From: an uncultured Bacteroidales bacterium
GTDB taxonomy: Bacteria > Bacteroidota > Bacteroidia > Bacteroidales > Muribaculaceae
NCBI GenBank assembly: GCA_947072905.1
Contig: CAMTKF010000029.1
Span: forward strand, 1-34,858
DNA: 34,858 nucleotides
Reading direction: 5' to 3'
The notes beneath the pieces were generated by a model. It searched no databases. It saw only the letters and a list, made by a program, of their open reading frames with translations, and was not told the DNA's origin. Both the position numbers and the translations under genes were made by a program. Positions 15,130 to 26,079 of this stretch are shown here, in pieces (the first letter of the stretch is position 1; each line of letters starts with the position of its first letter).

Positions 15130-16437
15130 TTATTTTTCTACAGAGAGTATGTACACGGGTTGGGGAGGTGTAGTGGTTACACGCTCACCGTCGCCCTGGT
15201 CGGTCTGCTGTACGTAGATATTGAGCTTTCGGTCGCCGCGCCACAGGTCGTAGTCGAGCGATGGTTCCCATGCGCCTACGCTGAAGTCGGTGAGGTCTGA
15301 GATCTGCCATGGCGAGGATGCGTCGGGACGGTATGCCATGCTCACCTTGCTGCCGCGCTCGGTGTCGCGGAATATATAGAATACTTCGTCACCGTCGGCT
15401 ACCAGACGCGGGCGCGAGATTGGAATCATCTTGGTGCCCCCGCCCGAGAGCGAGAATGGGGTTGAGCGGCGGTTGACCACACTCATGCGCCAGCCGGTGC
15501 CGTCGTTCTCTACAAGGCGATAGCAGGGAATTGAGTCGCCCTGTTCGCGCCAGTATGTCGCAATCATGGGGTGATTGGCGGTGTTGGCAGTCATGGAAGT
15601 CTGGTTGATAAGCTCTGATTTCTGAGGAATCTTCCATGCTATTTCGGCGGTGGCGGCGGTGATGGGCAGTTGGTATGCTGTGCCGTCGCTGCGTTGCCAG
15701 GTCTTGCCGCCGTCCAGCGAGCGGGCGTAGCACAGGTCGTGGTTGGTCTCTACCATCCAAGTCTCGCGCCATACCCACGACAGGTGTATTGTGGAGTCGT
15801 CGCCCACGCACAGCTGCCAATAGGCGTTGCGGTCGCCCTCGCCGTCGAGCAGCACGTCGTGCAGTCGTTCCCAAGTGGCGGTGTCAGGGTCGTATATGTT
15901 TATTACCATATTGCCTCCGCCCGAGAAGCCTGAGCGGTAAACAAACAGCATCTTGCCCGAGGGCAGGGGATAGAATTCAGGATAGGTGACGTCTTTCTCG
16001 TCGCGGCCCACCATAGGTTCGAGCGGCCCCAGCGACAGCGAGCCCGGAGCTATAGAGCGGGCATAGTGCAGCGGATGGCCGTGGTGGTCGAATGCCACGT
16101 GCAGATACCCGTCGCGGTCTACGCCGAGCGATATAATGTTGTGACCGTCAGATACTTTGCCGCGGTAGGCGGTGTGGCGTACTTCCCAATTGTCGGTGCC
16201 GATACGACGCTTGGCCAGAGTGACGAATCCCTCGGGATCGTAGAACGAGGCATACTGCCATCCATCGTGTGAAACGACTGAGGATGAGCGGAATACGGCA
16301 GTGTTGACAGAGGTTGCGCTATATCCCGGAGCTATCTTGCTGAGCGAAGTCTTGAAGTCGGTAGCTGAGGAAGCCAAGGTACCCGCAGATAGCATCATTA
16401 CGAGTCCGGCGATTTTGGCTAATGATGATTGGTTCAT
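15130..16437 (-). CDS. BNR_4 beta-propeller, polysaccharide-lyase-like, secreted
   Basis: A signal peptide (residues about 1-25) leads into a 410-residue BNR_4 propeller. This fold contains ulvan-lyase-type families (PL24, PL25), whose active sites use two His residues about 20 apart. Here His99 (SDGHN) and His118/119 (AFDHHGH) have that spacing, and the following YPEFYPLPSGKMLFVYRSGFSGGGN matches the conserved Tyr/Arg region I associate with those lyases. Substrate is unknown: ulvan is unlikely in a gut organism, so a rhamnose- or galactose-linked uronic acid polymer is more plausible. An unsaturated uronate product would feed the neighbouring kduI/kduD operon. It has its own promoter box and no operon partner. 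Confidence 0.75.
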   Translation of the reverse strand: MNQSSLAKIAGLVMMLSAGTLASSATDFKTSLSKIAPGYSATSVNTAVFRSSSVVSHDGWQYASFYDPEGFVTLAKRRIGTDNWEVRHTAYRGKVSDGHNIISLGVDRDGYLHVAFDHHGHPLHYARSIAPGSLSLGPLEPMVGRDEKDVTYPEFYPLPSGKMLFVYRSGFSGGGNMVINIYDPDTATWERLHDVLLDGEGDRNAYWQLCVGDDSTIHLSWVWRETWMVETNHDLCYARSLDGGKTWQRSDGTAYQLPITAATAEIAWKIPQKSELINQTSMTANTANHPMIATYWREQGDSIPCYRLVENDGTGWRMSVVNRRSTPFSLSGGGTKMIPISRPRLVADGDEVFYIFRDTERGSKVSMAYRPDASSPWQISDLTDFSVGAWEPSLDYDLWRGDRKLNIYVQQTDQGDGERVTTTPPQPVYILSVEK

Positions 16438-16470
16438 ATATGAAGTTATTCAGAATTTCGATGGTACGCA

Positions 16471-16478
16471 CAAATTTA
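16471..16478 (-). promoter_or_regulatory. Promoter -7 box for the BNR_4 gene
   Basis: Minus-strand TAAATTTG matches TAnnTTTG, 33 bp before the ATG at 16437 and downstream of the kduI terminator, so the BNR_4 gene is independently transcribed. Confidence 0.5.
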
Positions 16479-16511
16479 CACAAAATCAACGGAAAAACCG
16501 GCAAAAAAACG

Positions 16512-16550
16512 CAAAAAAAGCAGCGCGGAGGGTTTAGTCCGCGCTGCCTG
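16512..16550 (-). terminator. Terminator of the kduI operon
   Basis: GCAGCGCGGA (16520-16529) pairs with TCCGCGCTGC (16538-16547) across an 8-nt loop. On the minus strand the stem is followed by seven T (16519-16513) and more T-rich sequence. Confidence 0.9.
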
Positions 16551-16576
16551 TGGGTTTTATGGATTGATATCCGGGT

Positions 16577-17497
16577 TTATTTCATTTCGAGGTATGTCAC
16601 CTTGTCCATGTCGCTGTAGTCGAGGTTTTCACCACCCATGCCCCAGATGAACATGTAGTTTGAGGTGCCGGCTGCGGCGTGGATAGACCATTCGGGGTTC
16701 ATCACGGCCTGTTCGTTGTGAAGCCAGATGAGACGGTTTTCCTGAGGTTCGCCGAAGAGGTGGCAGATGGCGTTGCCTTCGGGAACGTTGAAGTAGAAGT
16801 AAACTTCCACACGACGGTCGTGGGTGTGTGCGGGCATTGTGTTCCACACGCTGCCGGGCTTAAGCTCGGTGAGGCCCATCTGAAGCTGACAGGGACCTTC
16901 TTCGAGTACGTTGTTGACGATGAGCTGGTTGATCACACGGTCGTTTGACTCTTCCATCTTGCCGGCTGCAAATGAGTTGGCCTTGATAGAGCCCTTGCGG
17001 CCGTCGATGGTGATAAGCTGAGTCTTGTATTCCTTGTGAGCGGGGGTTGAGTTGATGTAGAACTTGGCGGGATTGGCAGCATCCTTAGAGCGGAAAGTAA
17101 CATCCTTCTTGCCGCGGCCTACGTAGAGGGCGTCCTTGAAGTTGAGTTCGTAATCCTTGCCGTCGACTGTGATGATGCCGGGGCCGCCGATGTTGATGGC
17201 GCCGAGTTCGCGGCGTTCAAGGAAGTATTCGGCCTTGAGGGGATCGATGGTTTCAAGCTTCACGGTCTGTCCTACGGGAATCACGCCGCCGTAGATGATG
17301 CGGTCGTACATCGAGTAGGTGAGGTTGATTTTGTTCTGCTCCATGACGGTGGGCATCATGAAGTGAGAACGGAGCTGTTCGGTGTCGTACTTCTTGAAGT
17401 CGTCGGGATGTACGGCACGCAGCAGCGAGTAGTCGGTCTGTGCCTGCGAGGCGATGGCTGCGCTCATAAGAGCGATAGCGGTTAAGAATTTTTTCAT
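16577..17497 (-). CDS. kduI: 5-keto-4-deoxyuronate isomerase with a signal peptide
   Basis: KduI converts 5-keto-4-deoxyuronate, formed from unsaturated uronic acids, to 2,5-diketo-3-deoxygluconate. The cupin metal ligands are visible: His224 and His226 ([11 protein letters not shown]), Glu231 and His273 (EWSIHAAAG). The body starts [19 protein letters not shown], as in classical KduI. Unlike the classical cytoplasmic enzyme, this one is preceded by a typical signal peptide ([19 protein letters not shown], cleavage before Gln-Thr), giving a 306-residue precursor. The upstream gene, 1 nt away, is a permease and kduD lies beyond it, consistent with isomerisation before uptake. Last gene before a strong terminator. 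Confidence 0.93.
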   Translation of the reverse strand: MKKFLTAIALMSAAIASQAQTDYSLLRAVHPDDFKKYDTEQLRSHFMMPTVMEQNKINLTYSMYDRIIYGGVIPVGQTVKLETIDPLKAEYFLERRELGAINIGGPGIITVDGKDYELNFKDALYVGRGKKDVTFRSKDAANPAKFYINSTPAHKEYKTQLITIDGRKGSIKANSFAAGKMEESNDRVINQLIVNNVLEEGPCQLQMGLTELKPGSVWNTMPAHTHDRRVEVYFYFNVPEGNAICHLFGEPQENRLIWLHNEQAVMNPEWSIHAAAGTSNYMFIWGMGGENLDYSDMDKVTYLEMK

Positions 17498-17498
17498 A

Positions 17499-18920
17499 TT
17501 ATTCGATTGATTGTATTTCTGTAGAATTTTTCTGTTCCATGAGTTTCTGGTTGCGGATGATGTGAACGCGGTTCCACCACATCATGCCGCATGCGAGCAG
17601 TACAAGGATTCCGGCTCCGATCCATTTGAGCTGGATGGTGCACCAATAGAGCAGAGCGGCCAGCGGGCTTGAGGCAAAGTCGAGCGAACCGCCTTCGAAT
17701 CCCTGCGGAATGGCCACGGCAGCATCGCCGGTAGCGGCAAATACGTCCTTGGCTGCCAGAGTGAATCCGCCGGCAAGGTAGGTCACAAGGTAGAGGCCCA
17801 GAGTGAGCACTACAAGACCGATGATGAAGGTCTTGATCACATTACCCTTGGTGAACGGAAGTACCAGGGGGAATACGTAGAACATACCGGCCAGTGATGC
17901 CAGGGGCAGGAACTGGTTGCCCGGAAGCACTACTGCAAGCAGCAGGGTGACGGGGATGAGAAGCAGCGACACTACCAGAGTGGTGGGGTGTCCAATAACC
18001 AGTGCGGGGCTCATGCCGATGTTAAGACCGTCGGCGCCCTTGAACTTGCGTGCGATGAGCGAGCGGGTGGCATCGCTGATGGGCTTGAGGCCTTCGATGA
18101 AGAGAACGGTAACGCGTGGTATGAGTTCCATTACGGCACCCATCTTTATGCCAAGACCGAGGATGTAGGGAATCTTGTCGACAATTTCGGCAAAAGAGCT
18201 GCAGGTAAGGCAGCCGATGATTACACCTACCACAACGCCCAGGAAGAGGGGTTCGCCCAGCAGGCCGAATTTCTTCTTCATGCCTTCGGCGTCAATTTCG
18301 AGCTTGTTCATGCCGGGGATGGCGTCAAGGCCCTTGTTGATGGCCCATGCAAAGGGTACGAAACCTGCGCAGAAGGGTTGGGGGATTGAGATACCGTCCA
18401 TGTCCTTGTAATAGCCCTGGAATTTCTTGGCGGTGATATCGGCCAGTACCAGTGTGATGATGTAGCAGATGATGGCGCCGAAGAAGCCCCATGCCAGCGA
18501 CTCGCTCACGAAGAAGATCACAGCGCCGATAAAGGCGAAGTGCCAGTAGTTCCAGAGGTCGATGTTGACGGTGCGGGTAGTCTTGGTGACGAGCATAAGC
18601 AGGTTGACTGCAAGACATACGGGAATAATGAACGCTCCCACGGCAGTGTTGTATGCTACGGCAGCGGCGGCGGGCCATCCCATGTCGAACACCTTGAGCT
18701 GGAGGTCGTAGATTTCAACAACGGTGTTGAGGGCGGGGCCGAGGGCCGATGTAAGCAGGGCGGTTACGATAGACAGACCTACGAAACCGACACCCACTTT
18801 AAGGCCGGCCTTAAGTGCGTCGCCAAACTTGATGCCGATGCACACGCCCAGGATGGTGAAGATGATGGGCATCATCACGGCGGCTCCAAGGCCTATGATG
18901 TAAGAAAATACTTGTTCCAA
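17499..18920 (-). CDS. Orphan PTS galactitol-type IIC permease
   Basis: The 473-residue protein has about 10-12 membrane helices and resembles the EIIC-GatC family (AT superfamily): [24 protein letters not shown] near the N-terminus, [19 protein letters not shown], and [23 protein letters not shown] in the middle. Normal PTS uptake needs EIIA and EIIB proteins plus EI/HPr; none is encoded here and Bacteroidales generally lack sugar PTS. It therefore probably works as an unphosphorylating carrier or channel. Lying between kduD and kduI, its likely cargo is a keto-deoxy sugar acid; that is inference. The frame starts with TTG at 18920, since a TAA closes it eight codons upstream. The short C-terminal tail is polar. 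Confidence 0.85.
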   Translation of the reverse strand: MEQVFSYIIGLGAAVMMPIIFTILGVCIGIKFGDALKAGLKVGVGFVGLSIVTALLTSALGPALNTVVEIYDLQLKVFDMGWPAAAAVAYNTAVGAFIIPVCLAVNLLMLVTKTTRTVNIDLWNYWHFAFIGAVIFFVSESLAWGFFGAIICYIITLVLADITAKKFQGYYKDMDGISIPQPFCAGFVPFAWAINKGLDAIPGMNKLEIDAEGMKKKFGLLGEPLFLGVVVGVIIGCLTCSSFAEIVDKIPYILGLGIKMGAVMELIPRVTVLFIEGLKPISDATRSLIARKFKGADGLNIGMSPALVIGHPTTLVVSLLLIPVTLLLAVVLPGNQFLPLASLAGMFYVFPLVLPFTKGNVIKTFIIGLVVLTLGLYLVTYLAGGFTLAAKDVFAATGDAAVAIPQGFEGGSLDFASSPLAALLYWCTIQLKWIGAGILVLLACGMMWWNRVHIIRNQKLMEQKNSTEIQSIE

Positions 18921-18965
18921 TGTGAGGATATTAATATGTTAATGATGTGTTACCATAAGCCTATG

Positions 18966-19000
18966 CCACAGAGCGCGGAGCGGGGCTTCGCAGTCTGTGG
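18966..19000. other. Hairpin between kduD and the IIC gene
   Basis: CCACAGA (18966-18972) pairs with TCTGTGG (18994-19000), with a GC-rich inner part that can add pairs. No U-tract follows, so it may be an mRNA processing or stability element within the operon. Confidence 0.4.
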
Positions 19001-19023
19001 CTGTATAGGGTGTGGAGTCTGTG

Positions 19024-19818
19024 TTATTTGGGCTGTTTGCCGATGTAGGCAAGGATACCGCCGTCTACGTAAAGTACGTGTCCGTTTACGAAGTCTGAAG
19101 CGTCAGAAGCGAGGAACACGGCCGGACCCATGAGGTCTTCGGGAGTACCCCAGCGGGCAGCGGGAGTCTTTGAGATGATGAATGAGTCGAAGGGATGACG
19201 TGAGCCGTCGGCCTGACGTTCGCGCAGGGGAGCGGTCTGTTCAGTGGCAATGTAGCCCGGGCCGATACCGTTGCACTGGATGTTGTGTTCGCCGAATTCA
19301 GAGCAGATGTTGCGTGTGAGCATCTTCAGGCCGCCCTTAGCAGCAGCGTATGCGCTCACGGTCTCGCGGCCGAGTTCGCTCATCATAGAGCAGATGTTGA
19401 TAATCTTGCCGTGGCCTTTCTTGATCATTCCGGGGATAACGGCCTTGGCGCAGATGTAGGGAGCCACGAGGTCAACGTCGATCACACGACGGAAGTCTTC
19501 AACAGCCATTTCTTCCATGGGTATGCGCTTGATGATACCGGCGTTGTTTACCAGGATGTCGATGGTGCCTACGGTCTTTTCGATGTCGGCAACCATGGCT
19601 TTTACTGATTCTTCGTCGGTAACGTCGCACAGATAGCCCTTGGCGTCTATGCCGAGTTCCTTATATGCTTTGAGTCCGCGGTCTACGGTTTCCTGACGTG
19701 AGCAGTTAAAAACGATTTTGGCGCCGGCCTGGGCGAATGCTGTGGCGATGGCGAGACCAATGCCGTAAGCAGCTCCGGTAACAAGGGCAACTTTGCCTTC
19801 AAGTGAGAAGTTTACCAT
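19024..19818 (-). CDS. kduD: 2-dehydro-3-deoxy-D-gluconate 5-dehydrogenase
   Basis: A classical short-chain dehydrogenase of 264 residues: nucleotide loop TGAAYGIG (14-21), NNAG (about 91-94), Ser144 and the Tyr157-x3-Lys161 catalytic pair (SAYAAAKGG). Overall similarity is to KduD/gluconate 5-dehydrogenase proteins; KduD reduces 2,5-diketo-3-deoxygluconate to 2-keto-3-deoxygluconate with NAD(P)H. Being in an operon with kduI settles the choice between the two names. No signal peptide; cytoplasmic. The kinase and aldolase that would finish the pathway (kdgK, kdgA) are not in the window. Confidence 0.9.
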   Translation of the reverse strand: MVNFSLEGKVALVTGAAYGIGLAIATAFAQAGAKIVFNCSRQETVDRGLKAYKELGIDAKGYLCDVTDEESVKAMVADIEKTVGTIDILVNNAGIIKRIPMEEMAVEDFRRVIDVDLVAPYICAKAVIPGMIKKGHGKIINICSMMSELGRETVSAYAAAKGGLKMLTRNICSEFGEHNIQCNGIGPGYIATEQTAPLRERQADGSRHPFDSFIISKTPAARWGTPEDLMGPAVFLASDASDFVNGHVLYVDGGILAYIGKQPK

Positions 19819-19860
19819 GATTATTAAGGTGATTGGTTAATATTTGGTTTGTGAGATTTA

Positions 19861-20844
19861 TCAGTTTATTATTGAAACGGTTATCAGATCGACTTTTTCT
19901 GCAGTAGGCTCCACTTCCACTGCAGGCATCGAAGCCGGAATCAGCACTGTGGTGCCACGCCGTATGGGAGTGACGTTGCCGTCGGGGTCGTGCAGCAATG
20001 CGCTGCCGTCGATGCACACAAATACCGTGAAGCTCTTGCCCTGCGGCAGATCGAGCGTGCCTCGGTTGCCCACCGACAGCAGGGTGGCAAGGAAGTGCTG
20101 GCTGTAATCGAGCACTACATCCTTGTTGAGCGAGGGGGCTACGTTGCTCACGTTCTTGCTGAGGTCGTCGAAGTTGAGCGCGTCAATGCTTTCTTCCACA
20201 TGCAGCTCGCGCGGATTGCCGTCTGAGTCGCGGCGGTCGAAGTCGTATATGCGGTATGTGAGGTCGCTGGCCTGCTGTATCTCGCACACGAAGTTGCCAG
20301 GCCCAAGGCTGTGGATACGACCTGCGGGAATGGGAACCACATCGCCTGCCTTGGCCTTGAACTTATGCAGTGAGCTTATTATGGAGTTGTCGGCTATCTT
20401 GTGGCGGAATTGCTCCTTTGACAGCTTTTCCTTGAAGCCGGCATAGTAGTATGCGCCTTTGGCCGGGGCTATGCTGTACCATAATTCGGCTTTACCGCTG
20501 TCGTTGTGACGCTCGGCGGCAAGTGTGTCGTCGGGATGCACCTGCACCGAGAGATCGGCGTTGGAGTCGAGGAATTTGATGAGCAGCGGGAATCGGTTGC
20601 CATATCGTTCGGTGACTGTGCTGCCGAGGATTTCGGCGGGATGGCGTTTAGTCAACTCGTTGATTGACAGGCCGTCAAACTCTCCGCCGTCTACGATTGA
20701 CTCTTTGCCCTGCAGGGGCGAGATTTCCCAGCTCTCGCCTATATTGTCGCCCTGTGGGGGTATGCCTTTGAAGTCTGCAATGCGGGTGCCACCCCATATC
20801 ACGGATTTAAAGATATTGTGAAATTTAAGAATAGGCAGTTGCAT
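19861..20844 (-). CDS. manA: Class I mannose-6-phosphate isomerase
   Basis: Type I phosphomannose isomerases interconvert mannose 6-phosphate and fructose 6-phosphate with zinc. Diagnostic pieces are IWGGTRI near the N-terminus, the zinc site QVHPDD, KAELWY with the next ligand Glu, and PAGRIHSLGPG with the last His. An in-frame ATG at 20889 exists, but a promoter box (TAACTTTG, 20894-20887) overlaps it, so the ATG at 20842-20844 is taken, giving 327 residues. It is the first gene of the manA-kduD-IIC-kduI unit; kduD follows after 42 nt. Its role in uronate use is unclear; the substrate may differ from mannose 6-phosphate. Confidence 0.88.
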   Translation of the reverse strand: MQLPILKFHNIFKSVIWGGTRIADFKGIPPQGDNIGESWEISPLQGKESIVDGGEFDGLSINELTKRHPAEILGSTVTERYGNRFPLLIKFLDSNADLSVQVHPDDTLAAERHNDSGKAELWYSIAPAKGAYYYAGFKEKLSKEQFRHKIADNSIISSLHKFKAKAGDVVPIPAGRIHSLGPGNFVCEIQQASDLTYRIYDFDRRDSDGNPRELHVEESIDALNFDDLSKNVSNVAPSLNKDVVLDYSQHFLATLLSVGNRGTLDLPQGKSFTVFVCIDGSALLHDPDGNVTPIRRGTTVLIPASMPAVEVEPTAEKVDLITVSIIN

Positions 20845-20886
20845 GAATAATTCGTTGGCTTTAATATAGTGCCGGAGCTTAGAGGA

Positions 20887-20918
20887 CAAAGTTATGAAAA
20901 AAACGTCAATCTACCAAA
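20887..20918 (-). promoter_or_regulatory. Promoter of the manA-kduD-IIC-kduI operon
   Basis: On the minus strand TTTG (20918-20915) lies 20 nt before TAACTTTG (20894-20887), the consensus spacing. It sets the transcription start near 20882 and decides the manA start codon. Confidence 0.7.
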
Positions 20919-20931
20919 ATAAAAAGCTGTA

Positions 20932-22125
20932 TCAATATGAGAGTTCAACTTTGAGCGGGTGACGGCGAGCGGCTGCGTAGTGTTTGAGATATTCGCCCCA
21001 CTGCTCCATCGAGGGTATGTCGGCTCGGTCCCATGCAAAGCCCCACGAGTAGCTGAATGGGCTGTCGGGCTGTACCTTGGCTGTGGCTACGATGTGGCCC
21101 TGGGTCTCGCGAGCCGAGTCGGCCGCCCGGTCAAGCACCACGCCGAGCATGGCACGGCCGTTGTCTTTGCCCTGGGTGGGGTCGGCGTATGCTATGTAGC
21201 CATCGGCGGCGTTGAGTATGGCCGCAGAGTCGTCGCGTCGCGGAAATCCGGCGGCTATGGTGGCCGGGTCCTTAAGGTTGTCGAACCAAACTTTAGTATT
21301 ATTGAGATGCGAGCGGGTGTCGAGGGTGATTATACGGTGCTCGGTGATGGTGTCGCCGGCAAATTCGCGCGGAGCGAAGTCAACCAGTACAGTGAAGCGC
21401 ACAGGGCCGTTGTCGAGTATGGTGGCCTTGTCGTAGCACCAAGCAAAGCGCAGCGAGTCGTTCTCCATCAGAGCGGCCACACCGTCGCCCAGCGTGGGGC
21501 CTACGGCATAGCAGTCCATGCCCAGGCCGTGGTCGAGGTGATATGTGAATGAGTTCTCGAAATCCTTGGCCAGCTTGGGGTCAATCTTGCGCAGTGAGTC
21601 CACTTTGGCCCAGTTGGCCGATGAACATTGCTCGCCGTATAGTATATCGAGTACTGGCTTGTCTTGCGGATGTTTGAAGAATATGTCGTAGCCAAAAGCA
21701 CGCTCGCCGCGACGCTGTGTGGCAGGGCCATACACGCGGAATCCCACCAGCTCGTTTTCCCATGATATGTCGTCGGCGCGTTCGGGGCGCAGGTCGCCCT
21801 CAACTGTCGAGAAGTACGACGGCGCCTGGGCCGAGGGCAGTATGGTGTATGTGGCGGTGGCCGAGGCCGGAGCCGATACCGGGAACACGAGCTTGTGGTC
21901 GTATGTTATCTGTGAGGGAATCTCTGTGCCCCGGGCATCCTTTACGATGCAGTAGGATGAGCCGAGCCTGCTCAGAACAGAGTCGGCCATAAGTTCAACT
22001 GTCTCGGCATTGCGAGCCGCGGGCAGGTCGTTGCTTATGCTGACGGTTATGGAACCGGTATTCTGAGCCGAGGCAAACATTGCCACCGAGGCCATTGTGC
22101 TGAAGATAAGATTTGCGAGTTTCAT
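20932..22125 (-). CDS. DUF4861 family secreted protein
   Basis: A signal peptide (MKLANLIFSTMASVAMFASAQ) precedes about 375 residues that resemble DUF4861 proteins, which occur in Bacteroidetes loci degrading uronic-acid polysaccharides. Supporting stretches are ISWENELVGFRVYGPA, YDIFFKHP, YHLDHGLGMDCYAVGPTLGDG and YSWGFAWDRADI. Catalytic role is not established to my knowledge; a carbohydrate-modifying or lyase-like function on unsaturated uronates is inferred from repeated neighbourhood. It is upstream of the manA-kduD-IIC-kduI unit, each with a promoter, and diverges from pyrG. Confidence 0.8.
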   Translation of the reverse strand: MKLANLIFSTMASVAMFASAQNTGSITVSISNDLPAARNAETVELMADSVLSRLGSSYCIVKDARGTEIPSQITYDHKLVFPVSAPASATATYTILPSAQAPSYFSTVEGDLRPERADDISWENELVGFRVYGPATQRRGERAFGYDIFFKHPQDKPVLDILYGEQCSSANWAKVDSLRKIDPKLAKDFENSFTYHLDHGLGMDCYAVGPTLGDGVAALMENDSLRFAWCYDKATILDNGPVRFTVLVDFAPREFAGDTITEHRIITLDTRSHLNNTKVWFDNLKDPATIAAGFPRRDDSAAILNAADGYIAYADPTQGKDNGRAMLGVVLDRAADSARETQGHIVATAKVQPDSPFSYSWGFAWDRADIPSMEQWGEYLKHYAAARRHPLKVELSY

Positions 22126-22162
22126 GACATCGTAAGAGTTAGCCGATTTGTAGATTTGGTGG

Positions 22163-22193
22163 CAAAATTACAAAAAAATGTTTATATTGACAA
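22163..22193 (-). promoter_or_regulatory. Promoter of the DUF4861 gene
   Basis: Minus-strand TAATTTTG (22170-22163) preceded by TTG (22193-22191) with a 20-nt spacer; about 37 bp before the ATG. Confidence 0.55.
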
Positions 22194-22243
22194 TAAGGGG
22201 CATTTTATGTAATAAAAATCGCAGTGGTGTGGTGGAATTTTTG

Positions 22244-23908
<1,665 letters not shown>

Positions 23909-23913
23909 ACCCT

Positions 23914-25998
23914 ATGGATAAGAATACACTTTGGGGAATGCTCTGCATGGCGGCCATCTTCTTTGGCTTCATGTACTGCAACCGCCCCTCCCAAGAGCAG
24001 CTCGAGGCTCAACGCGCCGCAGCCGGCGCGCAGACTTCCGCCGCCACTGCCCCTGAGTCGGCCGCGGCTTTAGATTCGCTAACCCCTTCGCTCAAAGCAT
24101 CGCTGGCCGAGGCCATACGCACTCTCGGCACAGCTTCAGACAGCGCATACGTGCTTGAAGACGGCAAATTTGCCGTTAAACTCGGTGGCGCCGGCGAGCT
24201 CACAGGTATAGTGAAGGTAGGTGCCAACAACGTTACTGTAGACGACCTGCGCTTCCCTGCAACAAGCAAGGTTTTGCCCGTGGTAAGGGCCGAGGCTCTC
24301 AGCGAGGTAAGCAAGCTTGTGGCAAAGGTTGGAAAATATCGCGGCTTTGCCCGTAACCTCGGAGGTGAAAACGTAGCCACCGTAATCGAAAACGACAAGC
24401 TTAAACTAACCATAGACTCGCGCGGCGGTATGATAAGCGCGGTGGAACTGAAGGATTACACAACCGAAGTGGGCGATGCTCCCGCACCCATACAGCTCTT
24501 CAAGGGTGCCAACGACGGATATTCGTTTGTGCTCACCACCACCGACCAGCGCCTTGATACCCGCGAATTCAACTTCAAACCCGTGGTTGAGAGCGACACA
24601 TCGGTGATGATGACCCTCGATATGGCCGACGGTGCCGTGTGGGGTATCCGCTACACCTTGCATCCCGAATCATACCTCGTAGGTATGGAAGTGGTGCAGA
24701 AAGGCGTATCGGCAGTGCTGCCCGCATCTACATCGTCGATTGACTTCAACTGGCATCAGACCATGGCCCGTAACGAGAAGGGTCGCGTGTTTGAAGAACG
24801 CAACTCGGCCATTTATTATAAATATGTGGGAGATTCACCCGAAAACCTCTCTGAAACCAAGGATGACTCAGAAGAACTCAACGGCCGCATCAAGTGGGTG
24901 GCATTCAAGAACCAGTTCTTCTCGAGCGTGCTCATTCCGCGCACATACTTCACCTCGGCAACTCTCAACAGCCGTCTGCTCAACGACGATCCCACTTACC
25001 TCAAGGATATGGACATGAAGTCGGCTCTGCCCTACAACACCGCCGACGGCGCAGTGGCTGCTTTTGACTTCTACTTCGGTCCCAACGACTATCCCCTGCT
25101 GTCGAAACTCTCCGATCAGATCTCGCCCGACGAAGACCTGTCGCTCACACGCCTGATACCGCTGGGATGGGGACTCTTCCGCTACATCAACACATGGATA
25201 GTGATACCGGTATTTACCTTCCTGAGCTCATTCATCTCGAGCTATGGCCTTATAATACTGCTTCTCACCATCTTTATCAAGCTTATCATCTTCCCCTTCA
25301 CCTTCAAGAGCTACAAGAGCCAGGCCAAGATGAGAGTGCTTCAGCCCGAAATCCAGGAAATCAACGATAAATATCCCGGTCAGGAAAACGCCATGAAACG
25401 CCAGCAGGAGACAATGGCTCTTTACAGCCGCTGCGGTGCCAGCCCCTTCTCGGGTTGTCTGCCCATGCTCTTCCAGATGCCGGTGCTCATTGCCATGTTC
25501 TCGTTCTTCCCCTCGGCCATCGAGCTGCGCGGCGAGAGCTTCCTGTGGGCCAAGGACCTTTCGGCTCCCGACTATATTTTCACCCTGCCGTTCTCAATTC
25601 CGTTCTACGGCAACGGTGTGAGTCTGTTCTGTCTGCTGATGACCGTGGTCAATGTGGTGTACATGCACATTAACATGCAGAACCAGCCCGGTGGCAACTC
25701 AATGCCCGGCATGAAGTGGATGATGTACATCATGCCCGTTATGTTCCTGTTCATATTCAATGACTATGCTTCGGGTCTCAGCTACTACTACTTCCTGTCG
25801 CTGTTGATCACCATCGGTCAGACATGGATTTTCCGCCACTGCATCAACGAGAAGAAAGTACGCGAACAGCTTCTTGCCAATGCCAAGAAACCCCGTAAGA
25901 AATCGGGCTTCATGGCACGTCTCGAAGAAGCTCAGCGCCAGCAGCAGGCCATGCTCCGCCAGCAGGAAGCTGCCCGCGGCAAAGGCAAACGTAAATAA
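23914..25998 (+). CDS. yidC: Membrane protein insertase YidC
   Basis: YidC inserts inner-membrane proteins alone or with Sec. The order is right for a Gram-negative homologue: an N-terminal helix (LWGMLCMAAIFFGFMYC), a large periplasmic beta-domain (about 60-420) containing GGMISAVELKDY and FNWHQTMARNEKGR, then the Oxa1 core with five helices from about 430 (SSFISSYGLIILLLTIFIKLIIFPFTF). Within the core are LQPEIQEINDKYPG, SGCLPMLFQMPVLIAMF and GLSYYYFLSLL. The C-terminal tail is basic and Gln-rich (RQQEAARGKGKRK), a possible ribosome contact. At 694 residues it is longer than Proteobacterial YidC, as usual for Bacteroidetes. Confidence 0.97.
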   Translation: MDKNTLWGMLCMAAIFFGFMYCNRPSQEQLEAQRAAAGAQTSAATAPESAAALDSLTPSLKASLAEAIRTLGTASDSAYVLEDGKFAVKLGGAGELTGIVKVGANNVTVDDLRFPATSKVLPVVRAEALSEVSKLVAKVGKYRGFARNLGGENVATVIENDKLKLTIDSRGGMISAVELKDYTTEVGDAPAPIQLFKGANDGYSFVLTTTDQRLDTREFNFKPVVESDTSVMMTLDMADGAVWGIRYTLHPESYLVGMEVVQKGVSAVLPASTSSIDFNWHQTMARNEKGRVFEERNSAIYYKYVGDSPENLSETKDDSEELNGRIKWVAFKNQFFSSVLIPRTYFTSATLNSRLLNDDPTYLKDMDMKSALPYNTADGAVAAFDFYFGPNDYPLLSKLSDQISPDEDLSLTRLIPLGWGLFRYINTWIVIPVFTFLSSFISSYGLIILLLTIFIKLIIFPFTFKSYKSQAKMRVLQPEIQEINDKYPGQENAMKRQQETMALYSRCGASPFSGCLPMLFQMPVLIAMFSFFPSAIELRGESFLWAKDLSAPDYIFTLPFSIPFYGNGVSLFCLLMTVVNVVYMHINMQNQPGGNSMPGMKWMMYIMPVMFLFIFNDYASGLSYYYFLSLLITIGQTWIFRHCINEKKVREQLLANAKKPRKKSGFMARLEEAQRQQQAMLRQQEAARGKGKRK

Positions 25999-26029
25999 GC
26001 ACTGAAGCAAGCGCTTGATAAGACTCTGT

Positions 26030-26059
26030 GCCGGCCTCGGTTTGAGGCCGGCTTTTTTT
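26030..26059 (+). terminator. Terminator of pyrG-yidC
   Basis: GCCGGCCTC (26030-26038) and GAGGCCGGC (26044-26052) form a perfect 9-bp stem with a 5-nt loop, followed by seven T. Confidence 0.92.
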
Positions 26060-26079
26060 AAGAAACAGCTCATAATACT

